Below, piece by piece: positions 46,476-55,546 of a DNA stretch of 64,000 bases. The position numbers and the translations under genes were made by a program. The stretch comes from Limnoperna fortunei (lineage: Eukaryota > Mollusca > Bivalvia > Mytilida > Modiolidae): NCBI GenBank assembly GCA_944474755.1, contig OX104120.1:38048067-38112066 (forward strand). Reading direction: 5' to 3'. The notes beneath the pieces were generated by a model. It was not told the origin of the DNA, ran no database searches, and saw only the letters and a list, made by a program, of their open reading frames with translations. How positions within the stretch are numbered: the stretch's first letter is position 1; each line of letters begins with the position of its first letter.

Positions 46476-47608
46476 TTGGACAATACATTTACTACAAATA
46501 GCTGGATGATTTTTTTTGTTTATCATTTATCTTAAGTCTATGGTTTTATTGTACATGTCATCCTTTTCGTTCTTAAATGCAGAAGACATGCTTATTGTAA
46601 ATGTCAATTTTGTAGTTGAAACAAGGATTGCTATAAATCGTACAGCTGCTTGATTTGTTTCAAAGTAACACTTAAAGGGGAAGGAAACCACAAAATAAAT
46701 TTAAGCTCAATTGAAAGAAAAAAAGTTAAAAATAAGATTTACTATTTAAAGTTGTTAAAAATTTTACAAGGTAAGTCGAGAAATATTAATTTAAAATAAA
46801 ATTTTTGAATTTCCCGCTAGCTCATGGGCGTCGACATATTGTGGCGCTCTTTTGCATTGAAGAGTGCAAACAGTGCAATTGTCTACGTCATTCCTACTAT
46901 TCCGGTTAAAGATAGGCAGTGCGATGTATATTCATATTATTTTGCTTTCCTCTGCACTAAATTATGCCATCTTCCCAAACTATTAATTGCTTAAATTTAA
47001 GTAATAAAATACGTGGAAGTAGACCACGAAAAATAATTGTTCAAATCTTCTGGCACTCGTAGTATTTCATTAAACACCAATGAATCCGACTGTATAAATG
47101 TAACATCGAGATTTTAGAATTTGAGTGCATCGTTACGCAGTTGTGATCTTCAAGTTCTTTTGCACCAAGTCGAATTCTATAAAAACAAATATTTTCTTCT
47201 GCGGTCGGCATCTCGTGCCTATTTTCCAAACTCCGCTATGTCCGAAATACAACTTCTGAGACCCCTTTTCTGAATATGCTAAATGCTTCTCGAATTCAAT
47301 ATCTTCAGAAATAAGATCTTTTTTTAATATTATGAAGAAGACTTATCTGGTTTTAGCTGTTTTTGTTTACCATATAAATTTTATCAGTTATAAATATTTT
47401 GGAAAGTTTAATAATCATAATTAGCAGATGCTGAGACAGGTAAACCGGAATAGTAGGTGTGACGTCACAGATCACACATTAATGGCTGCCTACATGGAGG
47501 CGGGAATTTCAAAATTTATTATCACAAAATATTGATTTATTTCGTTATGGTGCCATTTTGTAACACGAACATAGTTGGAAATACATTTATATAAGAATCT
47601 TCTGCAAA

Positions 47609-48030
47609 TAAAATGTCGTCAAAGATACCTAGGTTAATAAAAAAAAATTTCTTCGCCAGACGCGCGTTTCGTCTAATCAAGACTCATCAGTGGCGCTCAT
47701 ACCCAAACAATATGTAAAAATCCAAATGATTAAGATGTTGTAGAGCTTTTATCACCAAAATTCCAAAACGTTATATCAAATCCGGCTAAGTCTATCTACA
47801 CCTTGCAATAGAAAAAACATTAGAATTAAAATATTTTGTGAAATTTCTAGTCAGGAAATTTAGACAATGACTTTATCACTGTTAGAATCAATGATTTTTC
47901 ATGTCAGCACCGAAGTGTGACTACTGGGCTGGTGATACCCTCGGGAAGTAACAGTCCACCAGCAGAGGCATCGACCCAGTGGTTGCAAATAAAATGTCGT
48001 CAAAGATACCAATGTTAACAAAAAATAAGG
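47609..48030 (-). mobile_element. Hammerhead-ribozyme retroposon (retrozyme-like), 422 bp, with a 12-bp target duplication
   Basis: The inserted segment is flanked by ATCTTCTGCAAA at 47597-47608 and 48031-48042. It begins and ends with the same block (AAAATGTCGTCAAAGATACC at 47610 and 47991), so it is one unit of about 381 bp plus the first 40 bp of a second, as expected when a tandem or circular template is inserted. It carries a hammerhead ribozyme on the minus strand (47654-47698) and a strong hairpin with GGCTGGTG and CACCAGC arms at 47929-47964. No reading frame of note. The sequence belongs, by memory, to an abundant mussel repeat. Confidence 0.9.
47654..47698 (-). ncRNA. Type I hammerhead self-cleaving ribozyme
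   Basis: Read on the minus strand: stem I 5' side GCGCCA, core CTGATGA (47690-47684), stem II GTCT-loop-AGAC (47683-47671), core GAAA (47670-47667), a short stem III (CGCGCG), then GTC with the predicted cut after the C (between 47659 and 47658). The stem I 3' side TGGCG (47658-47654) pairs perfectly with CGCCA. All conserved core bases (CUGAUGA, GAAA, UH at the cleavage site) are present, so activity is plausible. Confidence 0.92.
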
Positions 48031-48317
48031 ATCTTCTGCAAAATTATGCGAAGATGTTTAGAGGGTTTACTTCCCCTTTAAATGTAGAAGGCAGACGTAT
48101 TGTCAATTGTCATCTTTTACTTTTGTTGACAATTGATTTAAAAAAAAAACTAATTAAGCTATCCGTACCACAATTAACCAATTGATCATAGGTGGTGTAC
48201 CGGATGTCCATTAGGCAGACCTCGGTAATGTTCGGCAATACTATGAGTAACTCACTTTTTATATTCAAAACTGTTAACATTGACTCACAGTAAAACACAA
48301 TATTTAATTTCTATCCA

Positions 48318-48770
48318 TCCTCACAAGTCCGGGTTTCTGTGTCCACGAAACCCTGACAACCTTAGCTAGGAAATTCCCGGGCTAGAAGATTTTCATATGA
48401 CGTCAAACCTTCAAAATATCGACCAATGAAATTGCATGAAAGAAGCAAGTGTTTGTCAGTAGAATATGCAAACGTCATTCTTACTGATAGTTGAGTGGGA
48501 AGAAAACGTAACGGAACTCATAAAAAACGTCAGTAATAACAAACTATTAATGCTATAATAGTAAACAATACACTGATTTTCACGTGGTCAAAGCAACACA
48601 TTTATTTGGTTTATTGACAGGGAAAACCCTTAACCAAGTCGTGAAAGCGAACTTTTGATTGGCTACATACAGGTATGATGTAGTCCATCAAAATAGTGAC
48701 TTCTAGCCGGGAATGTCCTAGCTATGTTTGTCAGGGTTTCGTGGACACAGAAACCCTGACTTGTGAGGAT
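48318..48770. mobile_element. MITE with terminal inverted repeats that each contain a hairpin
   Basis: The left end ATCCTCACAAGTC, GGGTTTCTGTGTCCACGAAA and CCCTGACAA mirrors the right end TTGTCAGGGTTTCGTGGACA, CAGAAACCCTGAC and TTGTGAGGAT. Outer inverted repeats are about 50 bp, extending inward with gaps. Within each repeat, GGGTTTC and GAAACCC pair. A possible 8-bp target duplication is ATTTCTAT/ATTTGTAT just outside. Confidence 0.85.
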
Positions 48771-48780
48771 GATTTGTATC

Positions 48781-49720
48781 ATTACTTAACAATACTTTAA
48801 TTTAATAAAGCTGTATTTCTTTGTCTAAAAATAAAATTAAACCGTACCTTCAATTATGGGCCGAATACCTTAACTCAGTTTTAAACAACCATCGCAAAAA
48901 TAGATGATTCATAGAGAAAAACAAACGCGTAACTTCACGTGGGGTTTCGTATTTAAATGTCGTTACAATTAGCGAAACGCACAACAATTGCTACTTAAGA
49001 TGTTGATTGTCATGAAAATTAGTTAATTAACAACCTACCAAAAACGACGAGCTAACTAAATGATATGCAGTGTTTTTTACTATGTATCATCATTAGAATT
49101 TAGTCTGTGTTTAAAAGCAATACGCTATCGTAGTCTGATATAATAATGCTATTTATCAAACAGTTTAATGATATTTTACGAATTGCTAGGAAACGAAAAA
49201 TACATTCGTCGAAATCAGAATTTTAACACTTTTTGACATAAAATAGATATCTTTAACAACGATATCCCATTTAGGCAAGATGGAAAAAACCAATTCAAAG
49301 CGAGATATTACATAATGGGTTATGTAAAAAACATTTCAAATTTAATTTAAATAGTTATCATTTTGTAAGTGTTTTTAATGAGCCATCCGATAACTGAAGG
49401 TGATAACAAAATACCGAACACCAAGGAATCTGTCAAAAAAGACAGTCCACAAATCAAAGTCCAGTAATAAGTAATGCATTTTAAGAGAGCAGGATAGAAG
49501 TTCTACAACAGCGTAGTACAAAACTTATTTGAAATTAGCGGGTAACGGTTTTGAGACCTTAATGAAAGAAATAAAATAGTAGAAATTGTTATTAAAACCG
49601 TGGGGAAATACCTACTCAAAGATGATAATAATCTTTATTAGATTGTTGGGAGAGTGAACAATGTTCTTATATGTTAATTATTGATTACATACATGTGTTC
49701 TAAAATTAACCCAGACTTAC
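48781..49720 (-). other. Channel-gene intron, AT-rich
   Basis: Lies between channel exons 3 and 4 (minus strand). No other feature recognised. Confidence 0.5.
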
Positions 49721-49724
49721 ATAC

Positions 49725-49792
49725 CATTGTTTCGTCATTGACCGAATCAAAATCGACAATATCTAAAGCAACTTTGACAAAGCAAGGTCGAT
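49725..49792 (-). CDS. Anion-type Cys-loop receptor, window exon 3
   Basis: The acceptor TTTTTTTTACAG precedes 49792 and the donor ATG|GTATGT follows 49725. It is 68 bp, the same length as the matching exon in vertebrate GABA-A and glycine receptor genes. The first two bases complete Asn with exon 2. Translation RPCFVKVALDIVDFDSVNDE then TM, joining DYTISV in exon 4. The pattern V.V.L.I..F..V.DE.M matches the beta1-beta2 region of the family (where vertebrates read V.V.......I......M.Y). Confidence 0.85.
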
Positions 49793-49930
49793 CTGTAAAA
49801 AAAATTAAAGCAATGACTTGTGGTTTTGCAGACATATCCATCGATATTTTTTCGAATAACATAGGAACTAAATTAAAAATACACAAAGTTTATATCGACC
49901 TGTAGTTGCCAGAAGAAATATATGCAATAT

Positions 49931-51204
49931 TACGAAAGCCCAGAAGGCTCATTCGATATTCGAAACTCGAGATTCGATATTCGAAACTCGAGATTCGATA
50001 TTCGAAACTCGAAATTCTAGTTTCGAAATTCGAAATTCGACATTCGAAATTTGAAACTCGAGATTCGAGATTCGAAATTCGAGATTCGAAATTCGAAATT
50101 AAATATAGTTATAACCAATCAGATTGTGTGTAACATAATCGTCTACCAATCAGAATAGTTCTTATATAAACGTAGCCACGTGCTATTATGTTTATTTGAT
50201 GTTTTAACCGTCGACATATGTGTCAAAGAATGACTTGTTCAATATGGTTTTGTTACACAAACCAAATTTATAAGCTTTATTTGTTATTTTATCAAATTAA
50301 TTCAATTCACAATAACATCTGTATTATACAAGAAACAAGAATGTACATGTAAAACGGTATTCAACAAAACTTGGTTTGTTGGAAGTACACCATATGTAGT
50401 TGTGCATGTTACCAGGGCATTTTGGTCCTCACATTTTGTGTGGGGGCTATCAGGGGTGGATCCAGAGGGGGCTCTCCCTTTTGACGGAAAAATTTTGTTG
50501 GATATATAGGAAATCATTGAAGCATGACCAAAGTGGGCCCCCTTGGCCAGTCAGTGCCCCCCCCCCCTTTTCGAAATTTCTGGATCCGATCGCCACTGGC
50601 CTTTTAGGCCCTTTTAACTTAGAAATGTGCTGAAAATACCCATTAATTATCTTGTCAGCACAAATCCTCTGAAACTACTCAGTACTATAGAAAATGTTAT
50701 GAAACTTGGTATATAACTAGTACACCATATATGTAGTTGTGCATATTATCAGGAATTGTTGATTCCTAAATTTATATGGTAGTTATGGCTCTTTGAACTT
50801 AGGAATTTTCAGAAATCCTCAATAATCATGGTTTTCGCTTTAACTCCCCTAAAACTACTCAACCAAATTTTATGTAGTTTCGATATAACCCAGGAATTCT
50901 GATTGGTAGAGATTATGTCACACGCAATCTGATTGGCTAAAACTATATTGAATTTCGAATTTCGAATCTAGATTTTCGAATTTCAAATCTCGAATTTCGA
51001 ATTTCGAATCTCGAATCTCGAATTTCGAATTTCGAATCTCGAATCTCGAATTTCGAATCTCGAATTTATAAGAACTATTCTGATTGGTAGACGATTATGT
51101 CACACGCAATCTGATTGGTTATAACTATATTGAATTTCGAATCTCGAATCTCGAATTTCGAATTTCGATTGTCGAATTTCGAATGAGCCTTCTGGGCTTT
51201 CGTA
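49931..51204. mobile_element. 1.27-kb fold-back element with heptamer-satellite arms
   Basis: The ends TACGAAAGCCCAGAAGGCTC (49931) and GAGCCTTCTGGGCTTTCGTA (ending 51204) are exact inverses. Next to each end is an array of 7-bp words CGAAATT/CGAGATT/CGAAACT (left 49954-50100; right 51129-51183, with further copies at 50952-51066). Then comes a unique inverted block (ACCAATCAGATTG...CGTCTACCAATCAGAAT). The right arm is present twice (50890-51070 and 51070-51204). The flanks CAATAT (49925-49930) and CAATAC (51205-51210) suggest a 6-bp target duplication. The open frame across the left array is an artefact of the 21-bp (3 x 7) periodicity. It lies in a channel-gene intron. Confidence 0.9.
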
Positions 51205-51489
51205 CAATACACCATGATATATTACTACTTTCACGAATGATAAAAATATTAAGTTACATATCAACATTACACTTAAATTTTGTAAGCATATTATTATAAA
51301 TTCCGTTTCTCTCTGATGTTATTTAAAAATGTAACAAAAAAAAGCTAAATGTTTCAGCACCTAATCCATTGAATAACTGTGCAAACTTTATTTTGCTGAT
51401 TATAAACCTATTAAATAACTGTAATGCTATAAAAGCATATACATTGAACAGATGACGTTATTGTTGACAAAATACCCGACTGTACTTAC

Positions 51490-51551
51490 TAAACTCAAAC
51501 TGAGGCTGCACACGACTGTAGTTGTTAAACATATTAGCCAAAAAATAAGAC
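51490..51551 (-). CDS. Anion-type Cys-loop receptor, window exon 2
   Basis: The acceptor TTATTTTCAG precedes 51551 and the consensus donor A|GTAAGT follows 51490. It is 62 bp: G completes Trp with exon 1, then SYFLANMFNNYSRVQPQFEF, then A of Asn. The pattern L..(L/M)...Y...V.P.F matches the N-terminal helix and first loop of mature Cys-loop subunits. Phase agreement on both sides is the main support. Confidence 0.8.
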
Positions 51552-52120
51552 CTGAAAATAAAACACATTTACATGTTCTTTCTTTGTCTTTCTGAAAACA
51601 AAATGCAATTTACGCGTTTTAATAACAATTAGCGATATATCAAAAAACGTCTTCATACTAAATGTAATATTTTTATAACTTCTTTTTGCTAACCAAGCTT
51701 ACAGCCTGCTTTAATATTTGTTTACACTAAATAAATCGGCGTTGAAGTGTTTGTTGCTTTAACTATACAATTAACTAATCGACATAAAAGTTCTCTTCAC
51801 CACTGAATAACAAAGTTTATTACAAATGGACATTTGGTACTAAATAAAATTAAAGATATTTATTTATGTCTGAAAATGTCTACATATAATACTAGTTTAG
51901 AGATATTTAATAAAATCTGCAAATGTCTGCATATAATACTTGTATCATATACCGTTTAAAAGGACGCCAGGACATCATAATGTTTATTACCTTACAGTAC
52001 AATATATCCTAATTTTAACAGTACTGAGTGGCCAGAATTTTTGTTCCGAGTATCACTTGTTATCATCAACTTATAAAAAGCGATGAAATGTGATGTGATA
52101 TATACGTATTTTAAAACAAT
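51552..52120 (-). other. Channel-gene intron, AT-rich
   Basis: Nothing recognised except a diverged duplication of ATGTCTACATATAATACTAG / ATGTCTGCATATAATACTTG at about 51877 and 51924. Confidence 0.5.
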
Positions 52121-52139
52121 ATAATATCATATTGTAACA

Positions 52140-52560
52140 AGATTGGTTGAAACTGATATGAGTGGTGTACCTTGTTCTTGTTTCCAATGCTCGACCCACA
52201 GAGCTTCCCACCGCGTCCCCGGTTGCCGGTTGAAAGAGGGTTTTTCAATGTCATCTACATTTAATTGGAAGCTAGCCTGGTGTGTGAATTGAGAGTGCCA
52301 CGCTTCTTGCACAATAAAGAGTCCTTTTGTACATTTGGGACACGAGTCAGCTCAATGTAGCTTCTACAAAAGGCTGAACTATCCAACGCTACCCAATACT
52401 ACATACTTTTCCAGTGGCGGTCAAAATTGTGGTCATATGTCCCATTCCATCCCCTTTTCCATTGATTTATTGTTTAACTCGTTCTCGTTCTGAATATAGA
52501 TGAAATACAACTCGCTGGAGGTAAACATTCGTTTATTTAATCAATTGAATTAAATAATGT
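52140..52560 (+). mobile_element. Retroposon family B, nearly complete sense copy
   Basis: GAGCTTCCCACCGCGTCCCC, GCCACGCTTCTTGCACAATA, GTAGCTTCTACAAAAGGCTG, CTTTTCCAGTGGCGGTCAAA, CCATTGATTTATTGTTTAAC, CTCGCTGGAGGTAAACATTC, ending in an AATCAATTGAATT tail. Confidence 0.8.
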
Positions 52561-52689
52561 CATCAAATTCTAAAATATTATATTGAGCTGTTAACGTATC
52601 TTTATAATGCAAAAGGTTTATTAAATCTAAACATGTTAATTAAATTGTTAACGATATTGATTAAAAAACCTGAAAAGTTATTGAAGAGT

Positions 52690-53025
52690 AAATGTAAATC
52701 TGTGGCTGGGACCATACTAGGATTGTTCCAAATGCTTGAACCTCAGAGCTGCCCAGCGCGGCGTCCCCGGATGGCGGATAGCGAAAGGCCCTCTCGTTGA
52801 GGGTGGGGGTTGTCTGGTCGTCATACAAAAAGCCTGGCCTCTGACCTTAGTGGGTGATGTGTTTGGACAGTGCCCCCCTCTTTGAACGACACAGACTCCG
52901 TTGTAGATTTCAAAGAGTAGGCTCATTGTCCCATCCTACCACTTTTTCGTCAATTTATGTTCTCGCTCTGAATATATCTGCAATACAGCTCACTGGACGT
53001 AAAGCAAACATGTAATAAATCAAGC
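52690..53025 (+). mobile_element. Retroposon family B, sense copy with internal deletion
   Basis: CAGAGCTGCCCAGCGCGGCG, GGCGGATAGCGAAAGGCCCT, TTGAGGGTGGGGGTTGTCTG, GTGATGTGTTTGGACAGTGC, TCAATTTATGTTCTCGCTCT, CACTGGACGTAAAGCAAACA. Confidence 0.8.
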
Positions 53026-53585
53026 TAATCTATTTTGACTAAGTAACTTAGCTTCATATTACAAATTAACAAGGGATTGCTGAGGTTGGCAGCAGCTATG
53101 AATGACGTGCTAGATATCATTAACATACAACATAATGTAACGTGTAGCTGTGCAACAACCAGTAGTTTATGCCTTCGTATTGCCTTTCTGTTCCTTGTTT
53201 TTAATTGTTTTGTGATGTAATGTTTTGTCCTTTAATTAAATTAAATAATTGAATTGTCAGGTTTGTTTTTATTTATTTATTTATTTATTTGCTTCTGTTC
53301 ATAAATTTACCTATTTGAACTATCGTACGATTTTAACTCCTTTTCATCCATAATTTGTCCACGATTCAAAAACAATTACATGTAGTCTCATGGAGCAACC
53401 GATTTTACTAATGGTTTTATATGAGTCGGTGTTTTTTCTATTGTCGGTCTTTCCATTTTTTTGTTTGTATGTCCCGACAAAAAGGGGTACATATGTAGAT
53501 TTTCGGTTTGTCTTTGTTTCTTTTTCCCCCATCAGTCCAAACCTCATGTTTATCTTTTCGTTGAAGATGACTTCAAATTTTCTTA

Positions 53586-53649
53586 AATCTTGATACACAA
53601 CTTTCATAGATCTTGATACACAACTTTCATAAATCTTGATACACAACAT
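53586..53649. repeat. Minisatellite, 24-bp unit, three copies
   Basis: ATCTTGATACACAACTTTCA occurs at 53586, 53610 and (to CACAAC) 53634. It sits in a channel-gene intron near exon 1. Confidence 0.9.
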
Positions 53650-53738
53650 GATGAGATCTACTCACTGACAAAATAGTCTGTAAGGCTGTTCCAAATAATT
53701 CACGCATGAGTAAACTTGTAAACAAGTTGAATATTTAC

Positions 53739-53813
53739 CAATGTGTGTCAGGAGGGATATCAGGGTCACCGTCACACATTTTCGTGTTCTCTATCATTTG
53801 TATTGTGAGTTCT
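53739..53813 (-). CDS. Anion-type Cys-loop receptor, window exon 1 (mature N-terminus), tentative
   Basis: The donor CATTG|GTAAAT follows 53739. The reading frame LTIQMIENTKMCDGDPDIPP then DTH ends with TG, which with G of exon 2 makes Trp. A fairly weak acceptor (GATTACAAG) precedes 53813. The peptide has no strong family signature, as expected for the variable N-terminus. Support comes from phase, splice sites and position. Exon(s) with the start codon and signal peptide, at higher coordinates, were not identified. Confidence 0.5.
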
Positions 53814-54745
53814 CTTGTAATCAATAGGTAAACATTCTATCTTTTTCTAATACTATTTACATAACGATACTCTCTTTATCCAATAACTGCTTTAAAATAC
53901 TTACATTGATGTCTTATTTTCAACAAGCCTAATGCATATTGCACTGAATAGGAAGTTTACAATAATAGCCGTCTTTGCCATAAAATTTTGCGTCAAAACC
54001 AAGTCTTATATGTAGCCTTTTATTGTTTAGCTGGAATACACAAATAGTAATTGTAACCATTATAATTGTCAATTATGTAATACATTTATTTAATAACATG
54101 CATTTTTCATTCATACGCTTTATTGCAAATGTAATTAATTTGTTTTTCACTTTTATCTTTCGCATTATCAGAAAATTTAATTATGCCATATAATCATTTT
54201 TGTTGTCAGGAATAATAATATAGATACAAAAATTGCGACATTTAATATTAAATAAGAAACTAATTTGGATAGCTGTCTGTTAAAAATTAGTATCGTTTAG
54301 TAAGAAACCATTTTGTCCTATATTGGTAAACGGATAAGGTTATCACTATCTTTCACATGACTCTTAAGTGTTCTTTATTGACGACTTTTGGATAATTTTC
54401 ATATTTATTATTTTAGACGTGACAAGATGATTTCGATCCATAAGACAAATTATCTTTTATAACAATGTAAAAAACCAAACTACATAGTAATTTTATAGGT
54501 CGAGTAACTAGCAAGCAAAACTAAAACTTAACATAATAGCAATATTATTTACAACTATGTCAAGTTTCTAGCACGATAAAGATGGTTTTGGTGGATTCTG
54601 AATACAAGAAGAGTCACTGTTGACACTACAATAAGTAAATTATTGTCTCTAAACCTATATCTTTTACGATATCAGAATTTTGTTTCCGTTGGTACATTCC
54701 TTTAAACCATTGATTTATTGATATATGTTTGTCCGGAATAAAACT
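53814..54745. other. AT-rich, presumably channel-gene intron or upstream DNA
   Basis: Nothing recognised. Confidence 0.4.
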
Positions 54746-54751
54746 GACATA

Positions 54752-55450
54752 TATTTGGCTGAAGTTTGGCAAAGATATAAACGCAAAAAGTTTTGCGGTT
54801 AAATGCAATCATTATTGCGATTAAGCACAAATATATTGCGAAAAACGCAAAAGTATTCCATAATTGGGTTGGAAACGCAATACTTATTGCGAATTAACTC
54901 AAAAACTGCGCTTTAATGCTATAATTATTGCCAGTAAACAATTTTGCGAATAAACAAATTAATTTTTGCGTATAAGCGCAAAAGTATACGATAATCGGGG
55001 TGGGATTTGCGACAATGAGCTGTTATAAAGGATGCGCGTCAGAGATGCACAATATGTAATTAACACTATGTACTGTATATAGTACTTAAAATATACTGAA
55101 TAATGCATGTCAGCATGTTATTTTCATTTATCATATTTCAACCATACAATGTCGCGGTATGTGTAAGCGATATAGAAACATGGGTGTTATATAGGTTATG
55201 TACAGCGTTACAACAACATCTTTATTATTATCTTAATATTTCTTAGATTTAATTTTGTTCTATATGACTAGCAATATTATTGCGTTTAAACACAATGAGT
55301 AAAAACGCAAAAGATTATTTGCAATGATTGCGTTCTTCCAAAGATTTGCGTTTATTCGCAATCAGTTTTTCTTTAATCTTTAATGTCAATCATTTTTGCG
55401 TTTAATCGCAAACAAAAATTCTAGCAATTAGGCCCGAATAAGCTTCCGTA
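54752..55450. mobile_element. Fold-back element with arms of TTGCG/CGCAA words and a 6-bp target duplication
   Basis: Two clusters, 54778-55008 and 55270-55411, are packed with TTGCGNNTAANCGCAA-like short palindromic words in opposite orientation, separated by about 260 bp of ordinary sequence. The right end reads CCGAATAAGCTTCCGTA, so its inverse begins TACGGAAG like the element at 29371. GACATA flanks both sides (54746-54751 and 55451-55456). The left terminus is diverged (TATTTGGC), so this boundary is less sure. Confidence 0.65.
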
Positions 55451-55546
55451 GACATATGCCTTACTTGACGTTAAACAATGTATAAATATGAAGTATAATT
55501 TCAAATGTAGTATGCTAATTTAAAGACCTGTTGCTTAGTGAAAATA

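Larger units (their letters stand above)
46676..48077. mobile_element. TTAA-flanked fold-back DNA element, hosting a retrozyme
   Basis: The left end AGGGGAAGGAAACC and the right end GGTTTACTTCCCCT are inverted repeats, each flanked by TTAA (46672-46675 and 48078-48081). Inner arms also pair (GACGTCA/TGACGTCA region; CCTACTATTCCGGT at 46899 faces ACCGGAATAGTAGG at 47443; CGGGAATTTCAAAA at 47501 faces AATTTTTGAATTTCCCG at 46802). A minus-strand frame at 47229-47041 (MENRHEMPTAEENICF) is short and unassigned. TTAA targets are used by piggyBac and Kolobok elements. The right arm is split by the insertion at 47609-48030. Confidence 0.8.

Noticed and set aside
47041..47229. 62-codon minus-strand frame inside the TTAA element (MENRHEMPTAEENICF), considered as a THAP-like transposase fragment
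   Set aside because: Too short, and no zinc-coordinating C2CH spacing could be confirmed.
47903..47988. CTGGTGATACCCTCGG hairpin considered as a second hammerhead in the retrozyme
   Set aside because: The core reads CTGGTGA rather than CTGANGA and no GAAA follows in this copy, so only a hairpin is supported.
49906..50133. Open frame encoding a seven-residue repeat (IRYSKLE-like)
   Set aside because: The periodicity is the 7-bp satellite read three times per 21 bp, and the mirror array in the right arm shows it is structural DNA.
49954..51183. CRISPR-like appearance of short regular repeats
   Set aside because: Heptamer words have no spacers, are inverted on the two sides and lie in a eukaryotic intron.
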